A stretch of DNA of 64,000 bases from Malus domestica (GCF_042453785.1 NC_091671.1:40752501-40816500), one strand, 5' to 3'. Positions 47,782-60,394 are shown, numbered from the stretch's first letter. Program-made: numbers and translations. Notes: generated by a model from the letters alone, not told the origin.

Positions 47782-48246
47782 CTACAAAACAGTCTCCATC
47801 AAGAAGGCAAACGCTCCCCACACAAAGCATTGGGGCAGACCAAAAGTTTCAGTATTTTTGTCCCATTTTTGCACTGAATTATCAATCCAAAGAATCCCAT
47901 TGTAGTCGGTCACCACAAGAACCCTTTCACCATTCTTTGATAACACCAAAGGTTTGCAATACACATTTCACCAAAGGCCAGTTCTTTGTTTGATGGAAAG
48001 AAAAAAAAGCAGGCTGCCATCTACTTTTGAGGGTGTCGTAAAATGGCGATGGGAAGAAATAATGAACCGGTTTTTTCGTCCAACCAAATTCCGAGTGCGA
48101 AAAGAGTTGTTGAAGATGGGTTTGATGAACTGCTGGTCATGAATGGTAGCATTCCAAGCTTTGGAGACGGACAAACATCGTAGCAAATCATCAGGGTGGA
48201 GCCGTTAAAGGATTTCAAAGATTAACTCCGGTGGGAAGCCTGACAT
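47782..48246 (-). pseudogene. F-box protein pseudogene (F-box plus C-terminal piece)
   Basis: ATG at 48246 opens MSGFPPELIFEIL, an F-box start. An in-frame TAA follows directly. The F-box continues in the same frame as RLHPDDLLRCLSVSKAWNAT and then IHDQQFIKP. Near 47955-47970 the text jumps to another frame, KPLVLSKNGERVLVVTDYNG. This resembles the end of the F-box-associated domain and stops at 47782. Intact family members are about 350-400 aa, so the middle is deleted. Stop, frame change and deletion together make it non-functional. Confidence 0.75.
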
Positions 48247-48426
48247 GGCTGGAACTTGAAGCCTCTTCTAGGTTTGGGCTTTTTAGGGTTAACAAGCCAC
48301 TCGTGCATTTAGGGTTTAGGGTGAAGTGCATAGGACGACCCAGTCTCAGAAGAAGAAGCCAAATATCGAAAAACCAAAACGTGAAAATAGCGTAATAATG
48401 GAGAAGTGGGTGGTTGTAACAACAAA

Positions 48427-48498
48427 GTCGTTGTAGTATAGTGGTAAGTATTCCCGCCTGTCACGCGGGTGACCCGGGTTCGATCCCCGGCAACGGCG
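48427..48498 (+). tRNA. tRNA-Asp (GTC)
   Basis: 72-base cloverleaf. Acceptor arms GTCGTTG/CAACGGC pair with one G-T, and the discriminator base is G. The anticodon stem CCCGC/GCGGG encloses loop CTGTCAC with anticodon GTC at 48460-48462. The T-arm is CCGGGTTCGATCCCCGG. The A-box-like TAGTATAGTGG and B-box GGTTCGATCC are intact. No intron and no encoded CCA. Confidence 0.97.
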
Positions 48499-48499
48499 T

Positions 48500-48512
48500 T
48501 CAATTTTTGTTT
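48500..48512 (+). terminator. Pol III termination run after tRNA-Asp
   Basis: A T5 run, then GT5, just downstream of the tRNA: the standard RNA polymerase III stop. Confidence 0.75.
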
Positions 48513-50552
48513 TTGTTTGTTTGTTTGTTTGTTTGTTTTCAAGAACTTTAACACTTTTCCTTCCTACGTGAATATAATTGTGATAGGACAGGACAAGTCA
48601 GATCCCACGAGTGAACCCAATTCAGGCATATATAATGGAGGGCCTGCTTCCTCCTCCTCCTGTCAATCATTTACTTCGCTGATGCCATGGTAGTTATTGG
48701 AGGGAGTGAGTGAGAGAGTGAGTGTGTCCATTTGCAGAAACTGAGATCACAGGGTTGCCCTTTTACAGATGTGCACAAACAAACAGAAACGGGACGATCC
48801 CTCGTGTGCTTTAGATTATGGCACGATAATAATTTGGAGAAGCTGCCAATGGAAGCCAAATTATGTATTCTAAGTTTGCAAAAAATTCTTCTATGCTTCA
48901 GTGTATGACAGTGGCGAAGTTAGAAATTGTTAGGTGGAGGGGCAAAATTTTTTGAATCCTTACCTTCCAATTAGTAAACCGTTTCTCAGTGAAGACATCA
49001 CTTCCATCATTTCTCGCTTTATCAAAATCACATTTGAAAAACAGCAATAATGGCAAAATGCTACATCTTTTGCTATATTATACTTCAATCACTCAAAATT
49101 ATCAAACTAACGGGTGATAAAACATCGATTGTCCTTCCCCATAACTTATAGTATCATTCCATTACCTAAATGTATAATGAAAAGAAAAAGTCACTTAATC
49201 CTAGATAGAGTCTACTACAAGTAATAACTAATTAGACCAACAATTCAGCTAATTAATATTAATAATTATATAATTTTATTAATAATTAACAATTAATTTA
49301 TTCAAGAATCAACAATTCAATTAATCAATAATCTACAATTAATTTCATCAATAATCAACAATTCATTCGTCAATAACAATACAATTCATATCAATTATTC
49401 TATATCAATTAAACAAAATTTTATATTAAACTATCAATTAGGGATAATTAAATTAAAACAAAAAACATTAGATATTTACATTAAAAGTGGCTATGGAAGT
49501 TGGCTTGGAAGATGTTGGCTTCTAGGCTTCGAGGCTCCTTGGAATGGAAGGTGGAAGCCGCTGGCTAAGGCTTGAAGGCTTGAAGCTGGAATGGAAGGGG
49601 ACACGGACGAATGGAAGGTGGTCCCCTTATCTTTTCAACTTTCAATGATCACACGGCGCCGTTTTTAGCTTCTTACTATTTTTTTAGTACGCCGAAACGA
49701 TGCCGTTCTGCTTAAGGTTTCCTTTACATAAACCCAGATCCAAAAGAACAGACACCCGTAGGGCAGCAGCAGGAAGGAAAGGGGCTGGTTTGCAGGTTTT
49801 CCAACAATCTAAAGGGGGCAGCAAGTTGCTGCTGGTGTATGGCATGCAGGAAATAAATGAAACACCGAACGTGGAGCTAAAGATACAACAATCAAGTGTC
49901 CAAAACTGCTATAGATATCCCCGCATACTAGAAAAGTCCTAAAGTTTGAACTCGTCCGACCAACTATATATTGTATAAAGACTGACAGCATGCCTTGAGT
50001 CTGGACCACTTAACTAAGGATCGACCTTATAATATCTGATTTTACCAGAATATATTAATTGTTGAGTGCTTCAGCATATTTATTTTTATATTAATACAGC
50101 AGTAGCATGCTTTTGAGCTGAACTTTTTATATATCAACCTGAAAATGTTGTTGGTTGACTGAAGATTACTATTACTTGATCACCATCGTGGCCACCAATC
50201 AGGGGTCAGTACTTCTTATATATATATATATATATATAATATCTATAGATTGTATTATTGCAGATCATCAAAATATTCGTGAGTACATCTACAAGCTTTT
50301 AGTAAATCATCCCACGTCACACGTTATGCCATAATTCCAGATAAGGTGACATGCAATGAAAGGAATCGGCATGCACGACTGTTTGTAACTAATTAAGAAA
50401 TATTAAAACTTCATTAGAAAAAGAGAGACTAATTGATCATGGTTTTATTAATTCTCCAAGTTAACAAGACTAAATACACAAGCAAGTATTTGCTATGGCA
50501 GAAGTCTGCTTGGCCGTAAATGGATGATTATCGATGCATAATGAAGATGGCA

Positions 50553-50594
<42 letters not shown>
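48513..50594. other. Intergenic region
   Basis: 49490-49620 is a degenerate minisatellite of GAATGGAAGG/GGCTTGGAAG/GCTTGAAGG words. 49250-49400 is a run of near-repeats of AATAATCAACAATTAATT. 50216-50238 is (TA)n and 50555-50593 is (ATA)n. No gene recognised; the 80-codon frame at 49700-49942 has no known domain. Confidence 0.45.
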
Positions 50595-50595
<1 letters not shown>

Positions 50596-51027
50596 CTATA
50601 CTATTATTAAGAGAACCCTCATTGTCAACTTTTTTTTCAATTTTGCCCTCACTTTTAATACACAATACTTACATAAGAAGGGCAAAATAGTAATTTTGTA
50701 TCTTTTGTCCCTTTTTCCCTATGTTGCCCTCATTTTTTTATACACAATACTTACATATGGAAGGCAAAATAGTAATTTTGTATCTTTTGAGAAAATGACA
50801 ATCATATCCCTATTTTTCCTATTTTACCCTTACTTTTGATACACAATATTTACATAAGGAGGAAAAAATAGTAATTATGTAATATTAAGATAAAATATGC
50901 ATTTATTAAGAGAAATTATCCCATCATCATTTTTTCATACTCTTTTTAAAATTTTAAAAACTAATCACATTTCTTAATAAAAAAAAAATGAAATTGTTCA
51001 CACACATAGTGTATGCTCATCCGCCAG
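50595..51027 (+). mobile_element. Helitron-like non-autonomous element, copy 2
   Basis: Starts TCTATACTATTATTAAGAGA directly after the (ATA)n run. It shares CCCTCATTGTCAAC with the 33.4-kb copy. The 3' end has an ACAC-ATA-GTGT hairpin followed after 13 bases by CCAG and T. CCAG departs from the usual CTAG, so the exact end is less certain. The left half contains three imperfect repeats (near 50661, 50743 and 50842) of a phrase with CACAATACTTACATA and AAAATAGTAATTTTGTA. Confidence 0.55.
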
Positions 51028-51707
51028 TAATAATAAAAAGAAGGAAGCATCTTCCACGACCAACCATTTTTGTTACTCTTAATTAGTGCGCACACACATG
51101 TATGTATATATGGCAATAAACTAGCACCACTGGAATAGGATTAGGTGACAGAATATATCAATGACCTGCAATTGTATCTGTTACATGCAGCACCCTCTAA
51201 TAATATATAGCAAGGATAAAGTTTGATGTTGTAGAATTTCTTACAGAATTTATATATGTATGATTCTAGCTAACTGCTGTGTCACTAAGGGCATTTTATT
51301 GCTCTTCACTATAAAGTGATGATGAACATAATCATCACATTAATTATTGTAAGATAAGTAGATTTACTCAATCTCTTACACAAAATTTAAAATTTAAACT
51401 CATTTAACAGCAGTCAATAAACAATATGGTGATGATGTTGGCCACCACTTATATTTGATCAAAAAGCACTATATGTGTATACATTCAAGCAATTATTAGG
51501 AGGAGTGGGCTTGTATAAGACCATGTCCACATGCATGTCAACTATACTTGGGCGTGGCGAGCACTATATATTCTTGTTGGCAACTAATAATTGTGATCAA
51601 TTTATCAGGTATATAGCTTAACCTTAAGCCTCTCACATTATGTTCCTCATTTCCTACACAAGAAAAAATATCGATCAATCACTTTAATTTAGGGTTTACA
51701 ACAAAAA
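51028..51707. promoter_or_regulatory. Upstream flank of the membrane-protein gene
   Basis: AT-rich. No TATA box assigned confidently, although CACTATATATTC at about 51560 is a candidate. Nothing else recognised. Confidence 0.35.
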
Positions 51708-52616
51708 ATGGATTGGCAGTACAATGGGGAACAAAGCGCTAATAAGCTCTTGATGAATTCGACTACCTTTCTAAAACTACCTTTCCATATTCTCACACTC
51801 ACCCTCCTCAGTTTATTGCTTCCCCTCTCATTCCTCATCCTGTCCAGGCTATCTTGCGCCAACTATATCTTCAGCTTAAGCTTCCCCACTCTCATCATTC
51901 CTCCTCCCGAGCCCTCCAACTACTATTCATCATGCATCTTCTATCTCTTCCTCTACGCTACCCCCTCTCTTCTCTATCTTCTTGTTTCCGTTGTCACCAC
52001 GGCTGCCTTTATCCACTGCATAACAGGAAAAATCACCATCATAACTGAGTTTCCGAGTCCCATTTTCCGTCCCCGTTTATACACTGCTTGGATCGTCCTA
52101 TGTACAATGCAAGTCTGCGTCGGTTTGGGAATTGAAGGTAGCATCGTCGCCACGGAGGTAGTAGATGGGCGCGCTACTTTCGGCGGTGTTGTTGATGAGA
52201 AAATATGTTTGTTGAGCAGAGCAATATTTTTCCTAGGGTTGCATGAGACGATGCTTCATTGGTGTAGGGTTGTGGTGAAGCCGGTGGTGGATGACACGGT
52301 TTTCGGTGGCGCTAAAGAGGAAAAGTGGGTTGAGAGGTTCGCAATAGCTGCCAGCTTTGGTTGTTTGTGGTGGTGGAGGTTGAGGGATGAGGTTGAGTCT
52401 CTGGCTGTTGTGGCTAAAGCCAAAAGAGAGCTGGCAATGGGCTTAGGAGTGGCTGACTTTGTTGGTTGGTCGCTATATTACCTCACTGTGACTATTGGTA
52501 TGGTTAGGGTGGTAAAAGGTCTTATGTGGCTTTCCATGGTTTTGTTATGTAGGAGAGAAGCCAACTTATGTAACAATTGTGGAGAAGATCTTGATCGTCA
52601 AGACAACAAGGTCTAA
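51708..52616 (+). CDS. Plant multipass membrane protein of unknown function
   Basis: Single-exon frame of 302 codons from ATG at 51708 to the stop at 52616. Hydrophobic segments at about residues 26-48, 74-106, 124-148, 168-188, 213-230 and 245-288 suggest five or six membrane spans. The sequence resembles a plant-specific uncharacterised transmembrane family with the region VVKPVVDDTVFGG, SFGCLWWWRLRDEVESL and then a long C-terminal hydrophobic hairpin. No catalytic or transport motif is visible and I assign no function. The C-terminal tail has CNNCGEDLD, a lone Cys pair. It shares no strand partner or spacing that would suggest co-function with the downstream GRAS gene. Confidence 0.75.
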   Translation: MDWQYNGEQSANKLLMNSTTFLKLPFHILTLTLLSLLLPLSFLILSRLSCANYIFSLSFPTLIIPPPEPSNYYSSCIFYLFLYATPSLLYLLVSVVTTAAFIHCITGKITIITEFPSPIFRPRLYTAWIVLCTMQVCVGLGIEGSIVATEVVDGRATFGGVVDEKICLLSRAIFFLGLHETMLHWCRVVVKPVVDDTVFGGAKEEKWVERFAIAASFGCLWWWRLRDEVESLAVVAKAKRELAMGLGVADFVGWSLYYLTVTIGMVRVVKGLMWLSMVLLCRREANLCNNCGEDLDRQDNKV

Positions 52617-53908
52617 ATCTCATAATCTCATCTGATTGATTGATTATCGAACACAAAATCTTGGATGAAAGAGTAAATATTATGAACCATCTGAGCTACA
52701 AATTCATTCTCATATTCCTTTCATACTTCATTTTGTAATTTTGGGTAGCTGTTCCAAAATCGTACACTTTTTTTATAAATGAACTTGTAACCTATATTCT
52801 TTTGAAAGCCAACGTACAACTGTATCATAATTATTAATTGTATTATTCTTGGCAAGATATGAATTTATATATTATCTAGATAATGAAGATCAACATTGTT
52901 GGTAAGTCGGTATTGGTTTCTTTATAATGTAAAAAAAAAAAAAATTGGTGCATTAAGTTGCGAATATGAGAACAACTTTGATCAAGTAAAATGGTATCAT
53001 CTAGTAAAGTGGTGCTTTTGATTTCACATATCTGAACTTGAGCAAGAAGTACTGTAAAAAATTAACCAAAGAGTGAAAATTGTATCGTTCTAAACTTATC
53101 TGACATAAAATTTCTCATCTCACTTCTCACGCTTGAGTTACCACATGAGCAGTGAGATAGAAACAATGGGTATACACCGTGCCAGCAGGTATTTTTCTGA
53201 CGTTTTACTCTTGTGCTGTAAACATAGTCAATCATAGCTAATGCAAGGTTAATTGACCTAATTAGAGTTAAAAAGTGTTCTTCTGAATTTCCAAATCCAT
53301 GGCATATTCCTCTTTATCACCGCAAATGCTGGATCAAAAAGGATCAAAGTGTGTAGTAATCTTCTCCTATTAACAAAATTACAGACAGTAATATGATAAT
53401 GACAGAGTTACAGACGGACTAGTTACTGAGTTTTGTACTTTCCTATCCAACCCTTTTACTGTCAAGTTTCTGAGTTTGTCTTTTAACTCTCCGTACTTAT
53501 CCAAGCGAGTCCACATCTTCTTCCCTTAATTAATCCCTTCGGTTAATCAACGTCGTAAGCTTGCGCAGAATATTTGATTAAAATATGGTGATTGGCAGCG
53601 ACATTTCTTTAATTTTAGCTCAAATAGAGGGGGATTAAATGGTTTTTATTTGGACAAGTTTTTGGCATTTCATGGCTGCTGGCTTTGTTGACAATATCAG
53701 ATTTATGTCACTAACATGGTTGTATTCCTCGCCTTAAAATGTGCTTTAGTACTCATGCCTGTGATCGTTGTTATCAACCAAACATACAAATTGATACAGA
53801 TGTATTCGTCGATACGAATCCGAATAATCCTATTGTCTCACTTGATGATCACTTGAGCTCTGACAATATATTTGGTGAATTTGTTTGTGCATTTATATAT
53901 TATCCGAC
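52617..53908. other. Intergenic, GRAS promoter side
   Basis: No gene found. A short open frame at 53739-53975 overlaps the GRAS start in another frame and looks accidental. The last part is the presumed GRAS promoter. Confidence 0.4.
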
Positions 53909-55798
53909 ATGGCGAATGCATTCTTCTCCTTCACACCTTTTGATTTTGGAGTCGTCGGCGGTGGTGGTGGTTTGACTCCCCAGCTTGAAGATTATGAGAA
54001 GGAAGATCAGAAGGTGGTGGTGTTCAAAGGAAAGCCAGAACATTTGTTTGGGATGGAAGAATTAGGGTTGGGAGAGATGGAAAAATTCCCTCATTTGTCC
54101 AAAGATCAACCACAATCCAAAACAAGTTATTCAATGTTGGATAATTTCAGTTTTGATACAGTTTGTTCCGAACATGATCTCCAACGATCCAACATGTCCG
54201 AGAAAGAACTAGATCATGTTTCCAAAGATCACGATCACCGCCACTACCAACAACAAAATCAACATTACCAACAACAATCCAAGTCAAACTACTCTGATTT
54301 GGATAACTTCAACTTTGATTCTGCCTTCCATTCCACTCAACCAATCCAGGACGTGGCGAATCAGCTCACGTTCGGAGGATCAGACATCGCGGAAACCAAC
54401 AAGCAAATGCCCCATCAGTCTTCCTTAGCTGTGTTGGAGCTCCTAAACAACTACGGCAGCGCATTCAAGAAACTGAAGCGAGACAGATTTAGCAACAGCT
54501 GCAATGAAGCTGGAGCCTCCTCAATGTCCTCATATTCAATCCAACAAAAATTGTCAACCGAGGAGATCATGAGGGTTGCGGGAGCAAGGTATGTGCAATT
54601 CTCTAATCAAGGATATGACGATTTTTTCGTGCCTTCGCACCCGTTTGGCTACGCGCTTTCCGGTCTATCCGAAGAAGAAACGAAAGACGTGGAGCTTGCT
54701 CACATCCTTTTAGCTGCAGCAGAGAAGGTAGGCTACCAACAATTCGAGCGCGCAAACCGCCTGCTTCTTCGTTGCGAATTTGCTGCCTCCTTCAAAGTCA
54801 ACCCTGTCCAGAGGGTTGTTTTCTATTTCGCTGAGGCGCTTCGCGAGAGGATTGAAAAGGAAACGGGGAACAGCATGTATAAGGGGAATGAGATATCTAG
54901 TTATAGTCTTGGACTAAGCACAAACCTTACATTTATTGCATGCCACCAAGATATCCCTTTTCATCCAGTATTGCAGTTCGCAGCAATCCAAGTAATACTC
55001 GAAAACGTTGCCTTGGAGAGCAAAGTTCATTTGATTGATCTCGAAATCAGAAGCGGAGTGCAATGGACAGGGCTGATGGAAGTGCTTGCAGAGCGCGAGG
55101 AGTGCCCCATTGAGCTCCTTACAATAACCGCGGTGGGTGTGACAGGCAAGCAGAAGATCGAGGAGACAGGAAGGAGGCTGGCAAGCGTCGCAAAGGCCTT
55201 GAACGTACCCTTTCAATTCAAGGCAGTGATTGTGACAGACATGGAAGATGTCAAGAACCAATTGTTTGATGTTGAAGATGACGAAGCTGTGGTGGTATAC
55301 GCGCCTCTAATACTGAGGACAATGATTTTGAGGCCAAGGTGCTTGGAAAATCTGATGAGGGTGATGAGAAATCTCACCCCTTGCGTAATGGTTGTGAATG
55401 AGGTGGAGGCAAACCACAATTCGCCATCATTTGTGAACCGATTCATCGATGCACTGTTTTATTACAGCGCATTTTTCGACTGCCTTGAGGCTTGCATGAA
55501 GCAGGAGGAGTCCAGAGTGATGATGGAGAGGTTGTTACATGAGGGAATACGAAACATTGTGGCGGCGGAGGGGAGCGAAAGGGTTACGAGAAACGTGAAG
55601 ATGGAGGTGTGGAGGGCCTTCTTTGCAAGGTTTAGAATGGTGGAAATCAACTTTAGTAAGGCATCTTTGAACCAAGCTAGTTTGGTGGCTAAAAAGTTTG
55701 GATCCCCTTCATGCACGCTTCATAGGATTGGGAAATGTCTTATTGTTGGGTGGAAGGGAACTCCAATCCATTCGCTTTCTGCTTGGAAGTTCCGATGA
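53909..55798 (+). CDS. GRAS family transcriptional regulator
   Basis: Intronless 629-aa frame, as usual for GRAS genes. I chose ATG 53909 (MANAFFSFTPFDFG) over an in-frame ATG eight codons upstream because its product starts like family members. The variable N-terminus has two copies of an LDNF(S/N)FD motif (residues about 76 and 130) separated by a His/Gln tract (about 105-125). The GRAS domain starts near 260 (DVELAHILLAAAEKV, leucine heptad 1). The VHIID block is VHLIDLEIRSGVQW at about 373. Heptad 2, PFYRE-like and SAW regions follow, ending GWKGTPIHSLSAWKF. There is no DELLA or TVHYNP motif, so it is not a canonical DELLA repressor even though database names such as 'RGL1-like' may apply. 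The exact subfamily is uncertain. Confidence 0.92.
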   Translation: MANAFFSFTPFDFGVVGGGGGLTPQLEDYEKEDQKVVVFKGKPEHLFGMEELGLGEMEKFPHLSKDQPQSKTSYSMLDNFSFDTVCSEHDLQRSNMSEKELDHVSKDHDHRHYQQQNQHYQQQSKSNYSDLDNFNFDSAFHSTQPIQDVANQLTFGGSDIAETNKQMPHQSSLAVLELLNNYGSAFKKLKRDRFSNSCNEAGASSMSSYSIQQKLSTEEIMRVAGARYVQFSNQGYDDFFVPSHPFGYALSGLSEEETKDVELAHILLAAAEKVGYQQFERANRLLLRCEFAASFKVNPVQRVVFYFAEALRERIEKETGNSMYKGNEISSYSLGLSTNLTFIACHQDIPFHPVLQFAAIQVILENVALESKVHLIDLEIRSGVQWTGLMEVLAEREECPIELLTITAVGVTGKQKIEETGRRLASVAKALNVPFQFKAVIVTDMEDVKNQLFDVEDDEAVVVYAPLILRTMILRPRCLENLMRVMRNLTPCVMVVNEVEANHNSPSFVNRFIDALFYYSAFFDCLEACMKQEESRVMMERLLHEGIRNIVAAEGSERVTRNVKMEVWRAFFARFRMVEINFSKASLNQASLVAKKFGSPSCTLHRIGKCLIVGWKGTPIHSLSAWKFR

Positions 55799-57107
55799 GG
55801 AGAAAAACTTGGATATGATCAATACCAATCACGTCATCTATACAAAACTTTTTACAAAAGTCTAGAACTCTTTCTATATTTAGTCTTACTCCCTATGAGA
55901 GGTATCCTAGTAGTGTAGAAATATCAAACTTGCTCTCTCTACGTTGAGACAGGGTGGAGGAAGAAAGATTTTTTAGAGTTGAAAGTAATGTGATATATGA
56001 TCATTTTATTAATGTTGTATTTTCTATTCAAAACGTTGTCATTTTATTTAAACATTATTCTATTTTAACCGTGAGTATTAGAAAGGAATTCAAAATTGGT
56101 TACAATGGAAAGAGCGCACCTCTCTAACATAGCACAATGACAAACATAACAGATATAAACATCAAGTTTTCTTAGTTTTGAAATTCTCTTTAGTGCTTGA
56201 ATTTATCTAAATTTAGAAAGGTAAGGGTGTTGCATATTCGTAATTGGGCAGAGAACCCTAATTCCGACCAATAACAGAAGAGGATACAGCCCAAGTATGT
56301 AGGCCAAGTCACTAATCCCCTAACATTATGGGGTACAAAATCTATGCATACAATATCAACATAGAAGCAAATGGTGATTTACCGCATCGGCGGAAAATAA
56401 TACTGTTTATATACTTTGGTGAGGGTTCGATCCTCATAGATTCATGTCTTCCTAATGTTTTAAAATTTTGACCCACTAACGCTATCGTTTGTCAAAAAAG
56501 AAATATTAACATGGAAAAAAATAAACACCATACTCTATCAATTTTGAACGAAAATTGTTAATGATAGTCCAAAATTCTTATTTGGCACTTTAAATTTTCT
56601 ACGTTTAAAAAGAAAAATAAACTTATGAGTGCACTCCAAACTTTCACATCATTAAGTGTTGAAATAGTCTAAATTTAGAAATGCAGTGAGTTTTAAACAT
56701 AATTCTAATTAGGGAAAAAGATATATCTCTCCGTAGTTTAAATGAATTTAATGTAGAGTATCTTATCGTTTAAAAAAAAAACTAATACAAGAAAAGAAAC
56801 ATAGTAAAATCGGCGTATATGGTAATTTCTCTTTCAACACGTAAACACATAATCAATCCTTTGATGCGTATACTAACCTTTCTTTTGTGTTGTATGTTAC
56901 ACACGTGAGACATGAGTTATATGTAACGATGTAACGAACGCATACAATAATCGCCCCTCCAGCATGTAGGCCACGTCATCTTTTGGACACGTAGGCCAGT
57001 CACTCATGGGCGACATCAGCAATCCTTACACGTGTCAGCCACAAAATGGTTTATTACCTTCATTTTCTTAGTCATTTCTTTGTTGAGTCGCACAGGCCCA
57101 CGGAGAG
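55799..57107. other. Intergenic between GRAS gene and EZA1
   Basis: About 1.3 kb, AT-rich. 55799-56050 is probably GRAS 3' UTR. 56930-57107 is less AT-rich and is the likely EZA1 promoter and leader. No gene or element recognised. Confidence 0.4.
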
Positions 57108-57166
57108 ATGAGCAGAACAGGGACGATGCTCTCCAAAGCTTCCGACTCTGCAAATAAACTCACAGT

Positions 57167-57200
<34 letters not shown>

Positions 57201-60200
57201 ATCGATCCCCGAATCCCCTGTTTCTTCTCGCGATTTTGGCTCCTGCTTTCTTTTTTTTCCTTTTTTTTCTGTTAAAAACAAAATTTCGATGCTTTTTATT
57301 TATTTATTTATCAGAATTGCTGAATTAGAAATTGTTATGATCAAACATGATGAGAATTTATTTTCCACTTTCCAGATTGCAATTTTGATAACAAAGAAAT
57401 GAAATTTCAGAATTTTGTGTAGTTAGAAGTCGTAGCTTCTTGCAGCAGTAGTTGCACATTTTCTCTGCAGCCAAACAGAAAGTAAAATCTGGTTATGTTT
57501 GATGTTGAATTCACGAAATCGAGTCTGCTTTGTGATTTATATGGGCAGAAATTCCATGGAGAAGGGCCGAGCGATGGCGTTAGAAGCTTGGAGCAGAAGA
57601 TGCACCAGCTCAAGTTGCAAATTCAAGCAGAGAGAGTGATTTCAGTAAAAGTAAGTTTTTTGGCATGCGTTCCAATGGCTTGTTTACTAATCCGTAGTCG
57701 GGAATGTTAGAATTGAGTTTAGGAGGAATTGGAATTGAGGAGAAGCAGAATCCGAATTCCCATAGAAGCTGTTTACTAGATTGTCTGGAACGTGAAACTG
57801 TAATGATTTCACTTTCAGTAAAAGTAACTTTTGGCATACATTTGTTATTTTGTTATACATTCAGGAAAAAGTTGAGAAGAACAGGGAGAAGGTAGAAGGT
57901 TATGTTTCGAAAATTATATCAGAGACAGCAAGAGCGAATTTGAATGCTTTGTCATCAGAGCAAAATAGGAGCTTTAAATTGTTTTCTTCAAGAATTGAAC
58001 AGCCTCTCTGCAGAATCAGTGGATTTGTGAGGGGATGTGGTGAGAAAGACTGGATTGAGAATCAAGAGGTGTTATTCTCATCAAGTACCAAGCTTCCACT
58101 TGCTGACAAGATACCGCCTTATACAACTTGGATATTCTTGGACAGGTTCGATTACATGTTGGTTTAAGTGTTTTATTTGTTTTTGGGTTTGCGAATTTAG
58201 ACTTGTGAGATAATGCAAATAATGGATTTCTATATATGTTTTTGTCCCTGCTTTCTTATGTTTTTAATGTGAAAATTGTTGCCGTTGTGTTTCTCCTATC
58301 TCAAATTTGTCTTTCACAGCACAGAAATCAAAGAATGGCTGAAGACCAATCAGTAGTTGGGAGGAGGCGCATTTATTACGATGAAGATGGCAGTGAAGCT
58401 CTTGTCTACAGTGGCACTGACGATGAGGCAGAAGAACCCGAAGAAGTAAAGCATGAATTTTCTGCGGGCGAAGATCGAATTCTGTTGTAAGTTCAAATGA
58501 GATGTTAGATTTTTAGAGAATCACATTGACTATGGCTGCTTATGAACTTGTGTATTCCAAATTTTGTTGTAGGAATAAATGAAGGTTTTTAATTTTTTGT
58601 GTTGAATTTCGTAGGATGGCCTTTCAGGAACATGGCCTAGGCGAGGAAGTAGTGGAACTTGTGAAGGAGTTTATTGGAGCTCCCATTTCAGATATCCTGG
58701 TAGCTTGAATTAACAGATGTTCACAATTGTGTTTTTGGGAGGATTTTGATGCCTAAATTTTGTGGAATTCTACACTTGCAGGCCCGTTATAACACAATCA
58801 AGGAAAGGAACCCCGAGAAGTGCGAACATGATGGGTGCATTTCTCTTGATAAGAGTCTTAATGCTGCCTTAGATTCTTTCGATAACCTTTTCTGTCGCCG
58901 TTGCTTGGTATGCGGGTGTCATCTTACTTGAATTGTTAAATGAAATTACTGGTTTTTCTTTTTTTCTTTTTTTTCTGATAACTCTCGACTGATTCTATCC
59001 AACAGGTATTTGATTGTCGTTTGCATGGATGTTCTCAACCTTTAATCTATCCTGTAAGCAGCAGTGTTGCTTATATGTGCCAGCTTGTTTGAATTCCATA
59101 AATTTATGTTTATTGTGGTGTTCTTTCTTTTCAGAGTGAAAAGTCACATTGGTCCGGTCATGACGAGAACCGGGAACCGTGCAGTGATCAATGTTACCTC
59201 AGGGTATGGAATTTCCTTTCTTTATTAGGGTTCTGTTACCACTTAAGTTCTGTTTAGTTGAATTAGTTTCTTTCGTTCTCCTTGAATTCAGTAGTAGGAC
59301 ACTGTTAATCTGATCAGTTTTCATATCATGAACTTGTACAAGTTAAACTCTTTCACCCTCTAGTTATTTGCTGGTGAATTAGTCAAAGTACATTTTTATT
59401 CTTTTGGTCTAATCTGATGCTTGCTGAACATTTCTTTTTTCTTTTCACCTGATGAACTATAGGGCACATTTATCATGACAAATATGATTTATACACTCCA
59501 TATTTTCTTTGGCTTTTGCCACCGGTCATTGGATTTTGAATTATGACTTCCGGGTTCTTCTTGCAGTGGAGTATAGTACCATCAGAGAGAGAAAGTGCTC
59601 CAGGATCATCCATTAATGCCGAGCGACCAAGTTCCCATGGTGGTACTGACCTCTTACACAATGAAAGAAGTATTCCTGGTGAAGCTGTGCCTGCAACTTC
59701 AGAAGCCATTCATAGTTCTCATATCTTGAAGATGCACAATGAAAACACAGGGAAGCGCAAGGTTGTGAAGCATACAGATAAAGTGGCAAATGACCTAACT
59801 ATAGTACCTGATGCTTTCCGGGGTTCTTCTAAGAAACAAAAGAGATTAGATGCTTTGGATTTGGTAACTGCTACTAGTGAACCTATCCCGCTTCAGGTTC
59901 ACATTCCCAGAGATGAGCCACGAGATGTAACCGAAGTGCCTGAACTGAGGCAAACATCCAATTCTACATGTGAACAAGTTGAGGGGATCTGTAGCAACTC
60001 TGAGTGGAAACCAGTGGAGAAAGATTTATACATGAAGGGACTACAGATATTTGGGAGAAACAGGTAGCCATTTTTGAATTCAAAATGCCTTGTACGGATC
60101 TTCATTACACCATTCCGTATGTTTGTACTTAATTGGTAATTTGTGTTCTGCAGTTGCCTCATAGCTAGGAACTTACTCTCTGGCTTGAGGACTTGCATGG

Positions 60201-60347
60201 AGGTGTCTAGTTACATGCATAATTCTGGAGCTTCAATGCCTAACAGATCTGTGGTTGGACCATCTTCATTTATGGAAGACAATGTGAAATCTGATATGGA
60301 TCAGACAGTAAGCATCATAGACTTATCCTCCCTATTTCTTTTCTTAC

Positions 60348-60394
<47 letters not shown>

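Noticed and set aside
54914-55261. 115-codon minus-strand frame with many Cys/His residues resembling a zinc-binding protein
   Set aside because: Antisense shadow of the GRAS coding sequence, which is intact and recognised on the plus strand.
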